Below are positions 10,079-21,340 of a DNA stretch of 64,000 nucleotides, piece by piece. The stretch spans positions 512,953,034 through 513,017,033 of the forward strand of contig NC_081415.1 in assembly GCF_030272615.1 (NCBI RefSeq), written 5' to 3'. Below the pieces are notes generated by a model. It saw nothing but the letters and a program-made list of their open reading frames with translations, made no database searches and was not told where the DNA came from. Made by a program: the position numbers and the translations under genes. Source of the DNA: Cryptomeria japonica. Its lineage: Eukaryota; Streptophyta; Pinopsida; Cupressales; Cupressaceae. Numbering within the stretch: position 1 is the first letter of the stretch; each line of letters starts with the position of its first letter.

Positions 10079-12850
10079 ATGTCACAGTCAGACATGGGTG
10101 AGACTCCTCTTAGTGGTGAAGGGATTGAGATGTCAGACAAGGGTGAGACTGAGACTCCTCAGGGTGATGAAGGGATTGGAATTCCAGACAAGGGTAAGAC
10201 TACCCAGAGTGGTGAAATTGAAGGGATTGGGAGGCCATCAAAACACCCAAAACTTAAACTTAAAGATACTACCATAAAGTCTTTATTTGGAATTGGCAAA
10301 GTTTCTGGTCCATCAACTTCTGCAATTGCAAAAGCCATTCACAATAGCTCACCACCACCACAAGGTGGGATTGCCATTGAGTTAAATGCATCAAATGAGG
10401 ATGACAATACCGACACGGCAGAAGATGTTCTAAGGGATACACACAATGAGATAATTCACTTGGATGCAAATGCTAGTACTGAAGATGATGTTTCTAGGAA
10501 GAAAAGAAAAAGGAAAGTAAAATTGGGGCGAGAGTGGGAGATGACAAGGAGTTTTAAGATTGATTGGGTAGCAAAGTACCCATTCATTGAACCAATCCCA
10601 AACAATGATGAACAACCAATAGAATGCAGGTGTAAGATTTGTAGCTAGAAAACTAAAAGAGAGAAGAAGATGTAGCTAAAGCTTGACACCATAGAAAAGC
10701 ATATTGGTAAGGTTTATGAAAAACAGATCATAGATAGAAAGGAAACACAAGTAGTAAGATGGAAAAAATCAAAGGAAATGTCTTCATGTTAAGTATGCCA
10801 TGGAATATGAAGAGCATAACCACAAAATGACATTGATTGGTAATAGTGGATTTGGAAATACAATCAAGGTTGGGCTTGAACATGCAGTGAAAGATGCAAA
10901 CCTAGCAAAGACTATTCAGATGAGTGTTATTTTTCATACTCTATCGAGAGGGCGTCCTATGAAAGATTTCCTAGAATTTAGTAATTTATTATCTTTTTTG
11001 AATGTTCCTTAGTATCCTATGTCACATTGGTCAATAAACGCTAGATGGGAAATGGCAAACTGTCTCACTGAGGTGGAAAAGAAAAATTTACAAGAGAGTG
11101 TAAAAGAGTCAAATTTCATTTCATTATTCATAGATAAAGTTACTAGGGTAGATAACACTGCTTGGGTTTGTATGCATGTGTATAACATAAAAGAACATGT
11201 CCGTCGAGCTCATCTACTCTGTGTTCATAAAATGAGGGGCAATTCAACAACAAAAAATTTATATTTGGAAGTTAAAAAAGCTTTGACTGAAATTATTGGT
11301 ATGGATGACTTGACAATTGCCAAGAAGTTGGTGTGTGTCAGAGCTGCAATAATTTAAGGTCAAAGGATCAGTCTTTGTGCAAGATTACAAACTAGTATTG
11401 CACCATACATGGTTGGCATTCAGTGCATGGCCCATCGAATGAATTTAGCATATAGAATTGTAAGCAATTTCCCTATAGTGTCAAAAGTTGAAGATCTAGT
11501 CCACGAGCTCCACTCATACTTCTACTGAAGTCCTAAACGTTTTGCAGAATTTCAGATTTTGCGTGAGGGAGTAACAACATGAAACAAGCTTCTCAGGGAT
11601 GTTCAGACCAGATGGATCTCTTTGTATGGACCAGCGGAATGAGTTCTAATAGAATATCAATCCTTGATTGGACTAATGTACAAGCAATACCTCACAATAG
11701 ACAAAGCTCTTGATCTCTTACATAAGTTAAGTTATATAGAGACTTTGTTAATTTTAGCTAGTCTTCTCCCCATGCTGGATTCAATGAACAAACTTGTTAA
11801 GAAATCCCAAGACAGAACTATGTATAACAATGAGTATAGCACTCTACGTAAAATGACATGCTTGAGCTTTGATGGTTTGTATTCAGATCTAACAGGACAA
11901 AGCCCAAGTTTTTTTAGGTGGCAGATAATTATAGATTTGAATCATGCTAAAAAACTTTTACATTTTAATACAAAAAATAAGTTATGTGTCTTTGTAAAAG
12001 TATTTCAGATACCAATGCACCAATGTAAGATGGGCAAGTGAGGCAGAGCACTACCAGTTAAAAAGGAAGATTTTGACATGATTATTAAATTTGTTAGTGA
12101 TAATTTGAAGTCTATTGCATATGAAATTTCAATTGAGATTCATGAAAGATTCCCTCGAGAAGAAATACATGAATCCATGGGTTGTGTGTATCCTCAATTT
12201 TGGCATTCAATTGGAGATAATCCAAATGATGCAAAGATGTTTCATAAAAAACTAGAGGAATTGATATTGACATTTTCAAAAGATGCATATTGCAATGGAC
12301 AACCAATAGAAGGAATTTTAAATTCAGATCATCTTAAAAAACAATGTAAACCTGGAGAATCTATTTGAACTTGGATCAATCACAAGGCTTTGGAAAAGGA
12401 TAGATCAAAGTGAAGCATTGCGTACTACAATACCAGAATATTTGAAACTTGCTGATTTATGTCAAACAATGATATTGGGGTTGGTGGAAGATGAGAGAGT
12501 TTTTAGTGCATTAGGGATTTTGAAATCAAAGATCAGAAACAAATTAGATAAAAATTTGGAAACTTGCTTGAGGTTGTTTGTAACTCAGTATAATGTTAGA
12601 GATTTTCCATATGATAGGGCACTAGCAATCTGGAATTCCATTCGTGAAAGACGAGTGTTGTGAAACACTTTAAAAGCTAGTGGTGCTATTGCTAGTGCTA
12701 CTGCTGAGACAAATGATGGATCACAGACTTAGAGTCAGCATGAAGATGAAGAAATTTTTGAATACCCAACTCAAAGTAAAGATGAACCTATTAGTAATAG
12801 TTAGTTTCCGGATCTTGAGACCATTTGGGATATAGAAGCCTCAGAGTGAG
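10079..12850 (+). pseudogene. hAT-type transposase relic (ZNF862-like)
   Basis: The plus strand carries a broken transposase of the hAT superfamily, which cuts and pastes DNA elements in the nucleus. The N-terminal block (10079-10648) has a Lys/Arg-rich stretch (RKKRKRKVKLG) and a BED-like zinc finger half, RCKICS, followed after a stop by LDTIEKHIGKVYE. The middle includes FISLFIDKVTRVDN with the expected catalytic Asp, then MAHRMNLAY near 11430 and RDVQTRWISLYG near 11600. The C-terminal block (12418-12663) is the hAT dimerisation region: LADLCQTMI, VEDERVFSAL and SKIRNKLDKNLETCLRLF. At least four stops and several frameshifts make it inactive. The ZNF862-like subgroup assignment is from motif style only. 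Confidence 0.8.
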
Positions 12851-13380
12851 TCACTAAAGTGAATTAGCAATCAGTTTATAGGTATTTATAATTATAATAT
12901 AGTTCTTGACTCATATTACAATTTCAATTTGCAATACTATAGTTGTCATTGATGACTTTTGATATTGTATTCCTTGAATTTGTCAATCAGAACAGATACT
13001 TATTTCATATTTTCAATTTTGAATTTGAATTATTAGTAAATAATTGAATTATTAGTAAATTGGTTCCACATTATGTTGAACATGAAATGCAACAATTTGT
13101 GTCACAAGATCCAAAAAATTATTCATATTGCATAACTGTTAGAACCTTTCTACTGTTCCACATTAAATGCTTAACATGATGGTCATGGCGATTAGGGTTT
13201 TCTGTTTGTTTTTTGTCTTAGTTGGCTAATAAACAGAAGTTGTTGTGCATTGAAAATATGAGTTGTCCTCTCTTTATTTTTCCATGTCAACGTCAAGTGT
13301 GGTCAAACGGTTGGTCAGACAATGAGACATGTTTAATGTTTCATCTCTAACTTGCAAATAAATTTCTTGTTTAACAATTT
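12851..13380. other. Non-coding flank after the hAT relic
   Basis: No gene is seen. The hAT 3' terminal region should end here, but I could not identify a convincing terminal inverted repeat. A short duplication TTGAATTATTAGTAAAT occurs twice near 13025-13060. Confidence 0.5.
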
Positions 13381-14500
13381 AAGTGGCGAGTTAGCAAGTG
13401 TTGGTTTGGGTTTAGATCGTGAGGTCTCTAGTTTTTTGAGTGTTAGCATTTTATGTTAGCAAGCTGGAGATTGTTAATGAAATTGCTTTGGTCACGAGGT
13501 TTTGAATTGGTTTGATGCCATGCATTATAGCCGCGAGAGTTAGCGAGTAAGTCATTAATGGTCTGTGTGCCATTGCTTGCGCCTATTTATGACGATAATT
13601 AACATAAAACATCAATTTTTGTTGGTACTTGCTGGGTCGCTGCTGTCAAGAGATAAAAAGTTTTGAGATTTTATGGCTATCTCTAACTCGCAGGTCCTTT
13701 ATCGTCAAGTCAATTTAAGTCGCGAGCTTGCAAGTACTAGGAGATTTTAGTTGTCACTAACTCGCAAGATGTTTTGCACTTGACCATTTTATCTTGCAAG
13801 GTTGCGATTGGGTGTTATTTTATGTTATCACAAGGTCACGAGGTGTTCGTGATTAAGTCATTTTAAATTACGATCATGCGATATGGTTGGTATCACAGCT
13901 TAGCTGGTTTCATCACATGCTCACAGGTTTTGAAGTTCTTTAGCATTTTATGTTGTGATTTGGCGATAGGTAAGTTTTGGTCAGATTTTGTGGTCATCGC
14001 ATGCTCGCAGGTTTGTAAGTCTTAAGTCAAAAAGTGTTGCGAGCATGCGATGGTGGTTAAGTGTCTTGTTGTCACGGGATCACAAGGGATTAAGTCAAGT
14101 TAAGTTTTGAGTTGTGAGCTTGTGATGAAATAAGTTGTTTTGTTAGATTTGCTATGGTCGCTAGCTCGCAAGTAAAGAAAGAATATTACAAATGTTGTTG
14201 CTAGGTTGTGATTGAAGGGCTTGATGAAGATCAACTGTTATCGCTCACTAGCAAGATTCTTTGAGGATTCGTAAAAGGGGCTGCGAGATTGTGATTAAGA
14301 GGATTTGGTAGCATTGTTGCTAACTCGTTGGGTACTTTCAAAATTGTTATAATTGGTTGCAAGTGTGCAATTAAAGATGGGGATTGACACATGGACTTGT
14401 TTGCCCGGTTCTGTAAAAGTTTTGAATGACAATCACCAATCAAATAGAAAGGCATGAAATCAAATTTCCCTCGAATAATTTAGCTTTGAATTAATGCCAC
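13381..14500 (+). repeat. Degenerate repeat array, 5' side of the unknown retroelement
   Basis: This kilobase is built from recurring phrases such as GCGAGCTTGC, TCGCGAGCT and AACTCGCAGGT. Its best-preserved unit, 13384-13556, matches 19738-19907 closely (shared ATTGTTAATGAAAT, GAGAGTTAGCGAGTAA). Related repeats therefore lie on both sides of the 14.7-18.2 kb ORF in the same orientation, as expected for an LTR or UTR pair. Full LTR ends and a primer-binding site were not found, so the LTR reading is inference. Confidence 0.6.
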
Positions 14501-14726
14501 AGTAGCTAGTTCATGCAAGTGTGGGAATTAATGAGACTTGAGACAAGCGACGGCACCCAAATATCATAAATTGCATGATCGAGCCGAGATTTTGTATAAT
14601 TGCATTAATGCATTCTATCTTCGAGGTAATCCTATGAATTGAACTCTATAACAACGTTGTAGAATTTAGAGTGTTGGGTGTGGGAAAATTTCAGAAAATT
14701 GGTTAAGTTTTTGTCGTGCAGCTAAA

Positions 14727-17700
14727 ATGACCAAGGCGATGAGTGGAACTGGAGGTTCCAAGCCCAAGGCCACGACAAGTGGAGGACCTGGAGGTTCCAA
14801 GCCCAAGACTACTGAGGAAAAGATGGTTAAGAAATACAAAGAAGAATTTGTAGATTTTCTTCCAAGGAATTTCATTTCTTTGGATACAAATGATTTGGCA
14901 TGGAAAGATTTATGGAGCTAATGCAGAAACCCGACCACGCTTCATATGATTGGATCTACTTTGTTTCATTATTTCTAGAATAATAGGGTTAAGGGTGTCT
15001 CGATGTCAAACCCTTGGGATTTAAATATGGCAAAGTTAATTGTGCCAGATGTGTATGTTGTTGTGGATTTGATCAAAGAGTTGGCCAAATGCTATTGCTC
15101 AGTATCTAGGGTAATCAGAAGAAAGAACCAGTTTGCCCTAGTTTCAATTAATAGATATAGCTTTGTTGAAGCTTTCAAGATTACTGGTGCTACATGTACA
15201 GATATAGATTTGGAGTTGATTGTAGAGGATTATGACAAATACAAAGGTGTTATCAAGAAGCATGCAATGCCCAAATACATGGCTAGGGTGAATAGGAAAC
15301 CGGTTATAATTCCAGATGGTATTGAACCACCATTTGACATCACACCTTTCCACCATTATATGCATTGTACAATCTATGGATTATGCAAAGTGTTAGGTTT
15401 TGATAGAGATTAAACAACATTAGCTAAATTACTGATGGTGGCTATGGATATTCAACACCTAGATGTTAACAAAGATTATGATTATGTGGGCTATGTGGTT
15501 GAACACATTCATAATGCTCTAGTTGAAATTCAGAGTGGTGCACCCAGCCCTACATTCAAGCATTATTCATTGTTGATGCATTTAATCTTGTTCTATAATG
15601 TTGAGTTCATGGATAAAGAATTGGAGCTTTTCAAAGAAGAATTGGGTGTCTTAATGCCAATACACAGATGGACCCAGGTCCAGGACAGTAGTTCTCCCCA
15701 TTCTTCTTTTCTTTTCTTTGAAAATTGGATTGTTTTGCCAATTATGGAAATGCTAGGAATAAATAGGGAGTGATTGTTAATTAATTCTAGGAGAGTTTTG
15801 AGACCTTACCAGTATGTTCCAAACTGGTCTACTTCACATAATTGGGGGAATTTTTCTTTTTCTGATAACTTTATTGTGATCAAAGTCTATGGGTGTCCTC
15901 AGCCTCCTCATATTTTACCAAAAATTGTTCTAATTAGGATTGCTTTTATGGAGTTTATTTGGTAGTTGACCCTAGTTGAAAAAGAATACCTTGACAAACA
16001 CAAGAAGGGTTCTCTTCTTCCTAGGCTTTGGGTTGTGTCTGATTTTACCATTGGTAGGAGTTCCTTTGATGAAGTAAACAATTTCCTTAAACAATATAGG
16101 CTGGTTAATGCTGTGTCTAGATTCTATGATCCTGAAGAATTTATTAAATGTGCATTGCCAAAAATGACACCTTGGGCCATAATAAAGAACCATGAACCAT
16201 TGGGTGATGAAGATGTAGTTAGAAATTTGCTGAGAAAAGAGGAAGTACAAGAAAGGAGAAGAAAATGGAAAAATTTGATGAGAGTTGAAGCATAATTGAA
16301 GGTTGTTGACCCTAGTTTCTTAGGTTTTTGCCCTGATAATCTGTACCTGGAGAGGATTAACAAAATATTGAGTTTATATGAAACTCTGATGGAACAAATG
16401 CCTTAAATTCTAAAAGTGGTTGCTCAGCAGCAAGACCCCCAAGATGGACATTCTTCACATGGAAAGAGCCCACTTAGTGTGTCTACTGATGATGTAGAGA
16501 GTGGGGATAAAGTTCAATCTACCCAAGTGCCTACTGCAAAGAAACAAAAAACCAAAGAGGTCGGTAAAATTGTGAGGAGAGGCCCTGCTAGAGTAATTGT
16601 TACAGAACAAGGACACTACTTTCATCAAATAAGAATACATCTCAGAGAAGCAGGGCAAAATGAAGAACAGGGAGAAAAAAATGAAGCCTTACTCAAGGCT
16701 TTGGTGAGTGTGTGATGTTGTCAAATGAGTTCATGAAAGATGATGACTTTATTAAGTCAGATGAATTTAAAAGTTTTTTGACAAGGTTGAAACAAAATCA
16801 ATTAAGACAAATCTGAATCACAGAGGAAGGAAATGTAGAAAAGAAAGAGGAGATCATTAAGGCAGTGCAGGAATATGGTCCTGATAGGGAGCAAATATCT
16901 GTGGAATAGACAAGACAATTGATTAAGAGTACTGGTATGATTATGATGCCTAACTGGAATATCCAGTCTATTTTTATTATTGATCAGATTAGGAAGCAAG
17001 AGGACCCAATGTTTAATACTGAATTTAAAATTGGAGATGTAATAAGAGGATCAGGATTTGATCCTAAGTCAAAGACACTTGCTGTTTGTTCTTTGGGCCC
17101 TTCCACTCAAAAGCCCCACCTTCTAAATATCCAAGTAGAAAAGAAAGCTGACAGAATGATCTAGAATTTGTAGAACACAACTGACACACAACTGACACGA
17201 AGATTGCCTCATTTTTTATTCAAGTTTCTTTCATAAATTTATCAAAAACAAAGGATTTGTCAAGAAGATACACATAAACATATAGCCAATTGATTGCATT
17301 ATCTAAAAAATATGAAGAGACACTAATGAAGAAGGGTTCTCTGGAGGGAGAGTTAGTGGAGTTGAAAGAAAAAATTGTAAATGAACCCCCTCCAATACAG
17401 ATTACAGAACAAGTACAAGAAATACCAGCTAATGTGACAACAAAAATGGAGGAATACATAGAGAAAATTGAAAATATTGAAAAGGAACAAAATGTCAAGG
17501 CTATCTCTATTGTGTCAGGAATTCTGAAACACGAGATTAATGTATTGAAAGGAAAATTGATGGTAGTGCATGATTTGCTCGTTTCTTTGAAAGAGGCAAG
17601 TAAAACATCCTTTGAGGCTGTCGCTTTTCTTGGACCTTTGTTCAATGTTTGGTCAAGAAGAAGCAAATTAATGGATAAGCTAGATACTGCAATGATGTAT

Positions 17701-18186
17701 AGTGATGAGTTCCCTCCCAAGATCAGTGACACTAAAGACATGGTGGAGGTAATGAATGCAGCTTATGCATTTCTCACAAGGAAGGATGTGCTTATAAATG
17801 AAAAATTGCAGACATTTGGGGAAGGTTATGGTAAATTGGTGCCTTCAATTTATTGTAGTAATGGAGATTTGAAATTAGTTTATGATTGGACCAGTGAATT
17901 TGATTTGATTCTAGAGCAAGAAGAAATAATCAAGCATATAGATGAACAAGTTGATGTTGATTTCCTTAATGGTATGCTTGATTCACTATACAAGGTTGAG
18001 GTTAACTATCCAAAGTTTATTGTTGATGCCAGGGAAGTTATAGATGCGAGATGGATAGATTCAGTTATAAAGTTGGAACAGGTAAAGGCATTCAATTGGC
18101 CAACAGAAAAAGAGGTGGATAGGTGGCAAGCCATGCTAAAGAAAAAGAAGAAATGTGAGGTTGCTACCCAAGATTCCTCACAGTAA
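14727..18186 (+). pseudogene. Long retroelement ORF of unknown family
   Basis: From 14727 to 16715 one frame stays open for about 2 kb except for isolated nonsense codons at 14919, near 14978, 15411, 15771, 15963, 16293, 16404 and 16713. After frameshifts, coding potential continues at 16919-17164 and in a 298-residue block at 17290-18186. The N-terminus is low-complexity (GTGGSKPKATTSGGPGGSKP). The middle has blocks such as VVVDLIKELAKCYCSV and FFENWIVLPIMEML. The tail is a charged, helix-prone region (KKYEETLMKKGSLEGELVELK) ending in KKKKKCEVATQ. I recognise no catalytic domain, reverse transcriptase or zinc knuckle, so it looks gag-like or non-autonomous. The relic at 29.6-32.8 kb shares its block pattern. 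Function is unknown. Confidence 0.65.
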
Positions 18187-19600
18187 TTCTAAGCTTGTTG
18201 AATCCTCATCTTATAAAAGGATTCCAAGATTAATTTGAAAGGGATGGCCACTTTTTCTTTTTGATCGATAGAGAGGGATGCCCAGTTGGCCACTTTTATT
18301 GGTGTTGAAAACTCTAATATAGTTATAATAGTTCACTGTTCAAGAATTTCAATAGTGTATAGCTGAATTGCATTTTGAATTTACTTTCTAATATCATTAT
18401 GAATATAATATCGATATAATTTGTAGTTTGAGATCTTCACATTATTGTCTTTGTGTTGAATTTATGTTTTCACTATGAATTGAATGGTCAAGGATTTTTC
18501 AGTTTACGTATGAATCTGGGTTGTGTATGTAATGGCATATTCATTCCTATTTATCTACAAATGAATCTTATTGAAGTCTATTATCAGGTTGTCTTTGAAT
18601 TGTAAGTGACTCTATGCCTTAGGATAAGGCACTAGTCTATTGTCTTGATATTGACTTGGTGAAGTGACCTTCCAATTATAATAGTTGATTCATTATGGGT
18701 GAATATGTTTTCTTGTTTGACTTTGATTATGAAATTGTGATTTGTCTATAACATCTATCATGGAATTGGATCCTCAAAAGATATTCCCTTTAATTGAGTT
18801 GCATGCATGTTTTAATAATTATGTTGTATTCCTATCTATTGTGGTGTTTGATACTTTTATTCTTAATACTCTTATGATTTTATATGCTATGGATGTTTAT
18901 GTAATATATATGGAGGTATTCTGTGACTATCATGTACATGTTTTCCCTCCTCCATAAAGTTGGCATTTACTCATACCTATAATCCGCCCACCAATTACAA
19001 TGAGGTGAATCCTTAATATGATTCTAGACTAACATAGGAGAAAACAAAAAAACACCTAGCCGGTATCACAGAGCACACAACAACTCCATGCACGATCCTG
19101 CTCAAACATCATCTTCCTTTATGAGGAAAAAACCACTCTAAGAAAATGAAAAAGGTTTCTATTCTCTTCTACCAATTATGTCCCCACTCCATTGTATTTA
19201 TAACCTTTTAACACTTCATTTGGTGATGCTTATTCATGTGAAAAATCATCATTTTGGTGTTTTTCAACATGACTGTAGACTCTAGAAGTCATGCCTATCA
19301 AATCCACTACATTCTTCTAAGGCTCATCTATTGTGAACGATTTTGTTCTAATTTTATTCCTCCTTAATTGGACAAATTCTGCTTCAGAATCCCTAACAAC
19401 AAGTAACCTGAGCTCTGATTTCTCAAAGAAATCTGTGATCTCCCATCTCTAACTCAGAAGTTCTCCAATCCTTTTATACCTCTGAAACCGTCATCCTTTC
19501 TTGTCTAATCAACCTCGACTCAGGAGAAACCTTCAAACTAGTCCCTCAGGAATGAGTCGACATCCAAACCTTAAAAATTCCTCATACATATTAGCTTGCC
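18187..19600. other. Non-coding tail and a possible minus-strand LTR remnant
   Basis: No protein-coding gene is seen. 18187-18960 reads like the 3' untranslated part of the preceding element. 18960-19600 on the minus strand has a TATAAATAC-like box near 19200 followed by an A/T- and C-rich stretch, resembling an LTR promoter region; ends were not found. Confidence 0.4.
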
Positions 19601-19609
19601 ACCTCAGTT

Positions 19610-20063
19610 GTTGCTAGCTCTCATGTTTGTTTAATGTTAGCATTTTTAGGTTGTGAGCTAGCGACCAAATAGTTTGTGGTTAAGTTTTATGGCTATCACC
19701 ATCTCACGAGGTAAAATGTCTGAAGACGAGATCAAGCCGCGAGTTGGCGACAAGGTTTGGGTTTACATCATGAGGTCTCTAGCTTTTTGGGTGTTAGCGT
19801 TTTATGTTACCGAGCTAGAGATTGTTAATGAAATTTCTTTGGTCGTGAGGTCTCGAGTTGGTTTGATGTCATACATTATAGCCACGAGAGTTAGCGAGTA
19901 ACTCATTTCATACATTTGTCGCTAGCTCTCATGTTTGTTTAATGTTAGCATTTTTAGGTCGCGAGCTAGTGACTAGACAGTTTATGGTTAAGTTTTATGG
20001 TTATTGCCAACTCACGAAGTTAAATGTCTGAAGACTTGATCAAGTGCGAACTTGCAAGTGAAG
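19610..20063 (+). repeat. 308-bp direct repeat and match to the 13.4-kb array
   Basis: GCTAGCTCTCATGTTTGTTT begins at 19613 and recurs at 19921, so a unit of 308 bp is duplicated in tandem; the second copy is followed to about 20063 (TTAAATGTCTGAAGACTTGA). Between them, 19738-19907 matches 13384-13556. The array is the 3' counterpart of the repeat left of the unknown ORF and probably belongs to the same element's terminal region. Confidence 0.75.
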
Positions 20064-20364
20064 TGCTAGCGGTTAAGAGATAAACAATTTTATGTTGGCG
20101 AGTATGCGACAAGGGTTAAAGTTACCACTATCTCCAAGTCACTGTGGTGACGAGGACTTAACATTTTGTGGTAAAAAATTGGCGAGTGGCAGTTCAATTT
20201 CCCTCAGTTGCTAGATCTCAAGGTTATGAAGGCTTAGCATTTTCAGCTTGCAAGTTGGAGATAGAGTCATCAGGGCTTGTCGCTACGTCGTGAGATTTTC
20301 TAATGAGAAGTCTTTCAGGCAGAGAGTTGATGACTATGTGCCACATGTTTTAGTGACTTAATAT

Positions 20365-20530
20365 CTTGAAATCGCCAATATTTTATTTTATGGTTTGAAA
20401 ATAGCTTGAAATCGCCAATATTTTATTTTTATGGTTTCAAAAAGGTTGAAATCGCCAATATTTTTTTTGAATGGTTTGAAAATAGGTTGAAATCGCCAAT
20501 GCAAATATTTTTCTGGTTTTAAAAATATTA
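20365..20530 (+). repeat. Four-copy 40-bp tandem repeat (TTGAAATCGCCAAT)
   Basis: TTGAAATCGCCAAT starts at 20366, 20406, 20446 and 20487, each followed by an A/T run and a TGGTTT-type phrase. The spacing of 40, 40 and 41 bp is nearly exact. A degenerate continuation (ATTCGCCAT, AATTCACCAATGG) runs to about 20670, ending at a nine-G tract near 20690. Confidence 0.9.
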
Positions 20531-20699
20531 CAATTCGCCATATTTTTTCACAAAGTTGGAGCGATCATGACTAATTCACCAATGGAGATTATTATTTTTT
20601 CTCCGTAAACCGTAAAAATTTGCCAGTAAAATTAAAATTTTCCTTGGGAATTATACATCTTTCGCCAGGTTTTTACACCTTGTCCAAGGGGGGGGGTAT

Positions 20700-21149
20700 T
20701 CTTAAAGTTTTCCCTATTCAAAACAAAACAAACCAACATGGATTTAAAACAAGACAAACCACAACTGCTAAGAGTTATATATGTGACATGTAATCAAGCT
20801 TAAAAAAATGCACTTTATGATTTTCTCTAAGAAGAGGCTATCTTCTCTTTCATATGAAAGACATATGTATCAAGTGCTCCTTTGTCAAGCATGGTGAAAA
20901 CGTGAAGTACAACTTAAAGTCATAATTAAAGATTAATGTAAACCGAGAAGAATTGAAGATAAGACAAATTGTAAGATATTATTCCCCTAATGTTAAGCTA
21001 CTTAATTATCCTTTTATTTTTCTAAGCACACCTTTGGCATGTTAGTGTTTTCTTTAAATTTGTTTGTGCCTAAGTGAAAAACAAAGGCTTTAAAAAAAAA
21101 AGCCAATGAATTTCAGATGTTTTAAACGTTTTTTTTTTCGGTGTCTAAT
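20700..21149. other. Intergenic DNA, nothing recognised
   Basis: AT-rich sequence between the repeat array and the DUF247 tail relic. No open frame with recognisable features. Confidence 0.5.
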
Positions 21150-21199
21150 TGGAGACAAATTCGGCAGCTATGCCACCATATATATCCTATCGGCTAATT

Positions 21200-21340
21200 A
21201 TCAATGGTTCAATTGTCATCGTTGTTTACTTTGTGTTCATATAGTATTTAGTTTCATGTAGTGTTAAGCTTTGAGAAGCTGTGTTGTTGTTCATATTGTA
21301 TAATTTTTTTCCCTATTGCTTGTTGCAATGAATAAAAAAC
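21200..21340 (+). pseudogene. DUF247 3'-tail relic (copy A)
   Basis: TTCAATTGTCATCGTTGTTT followed by ACTTTGTG, then GTTAAGCTTTGAGAAGCT and GTTCATATTGTATAA, matches the tail of the split DUF247 relic at about 5510-5625 in order and spacing, and the region after the intact gene near 50030. No DUF247 coding sequence is visible upstream, so only the non-coding tail survives. It starts the first copy of the block array. Confidence 0.75.
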
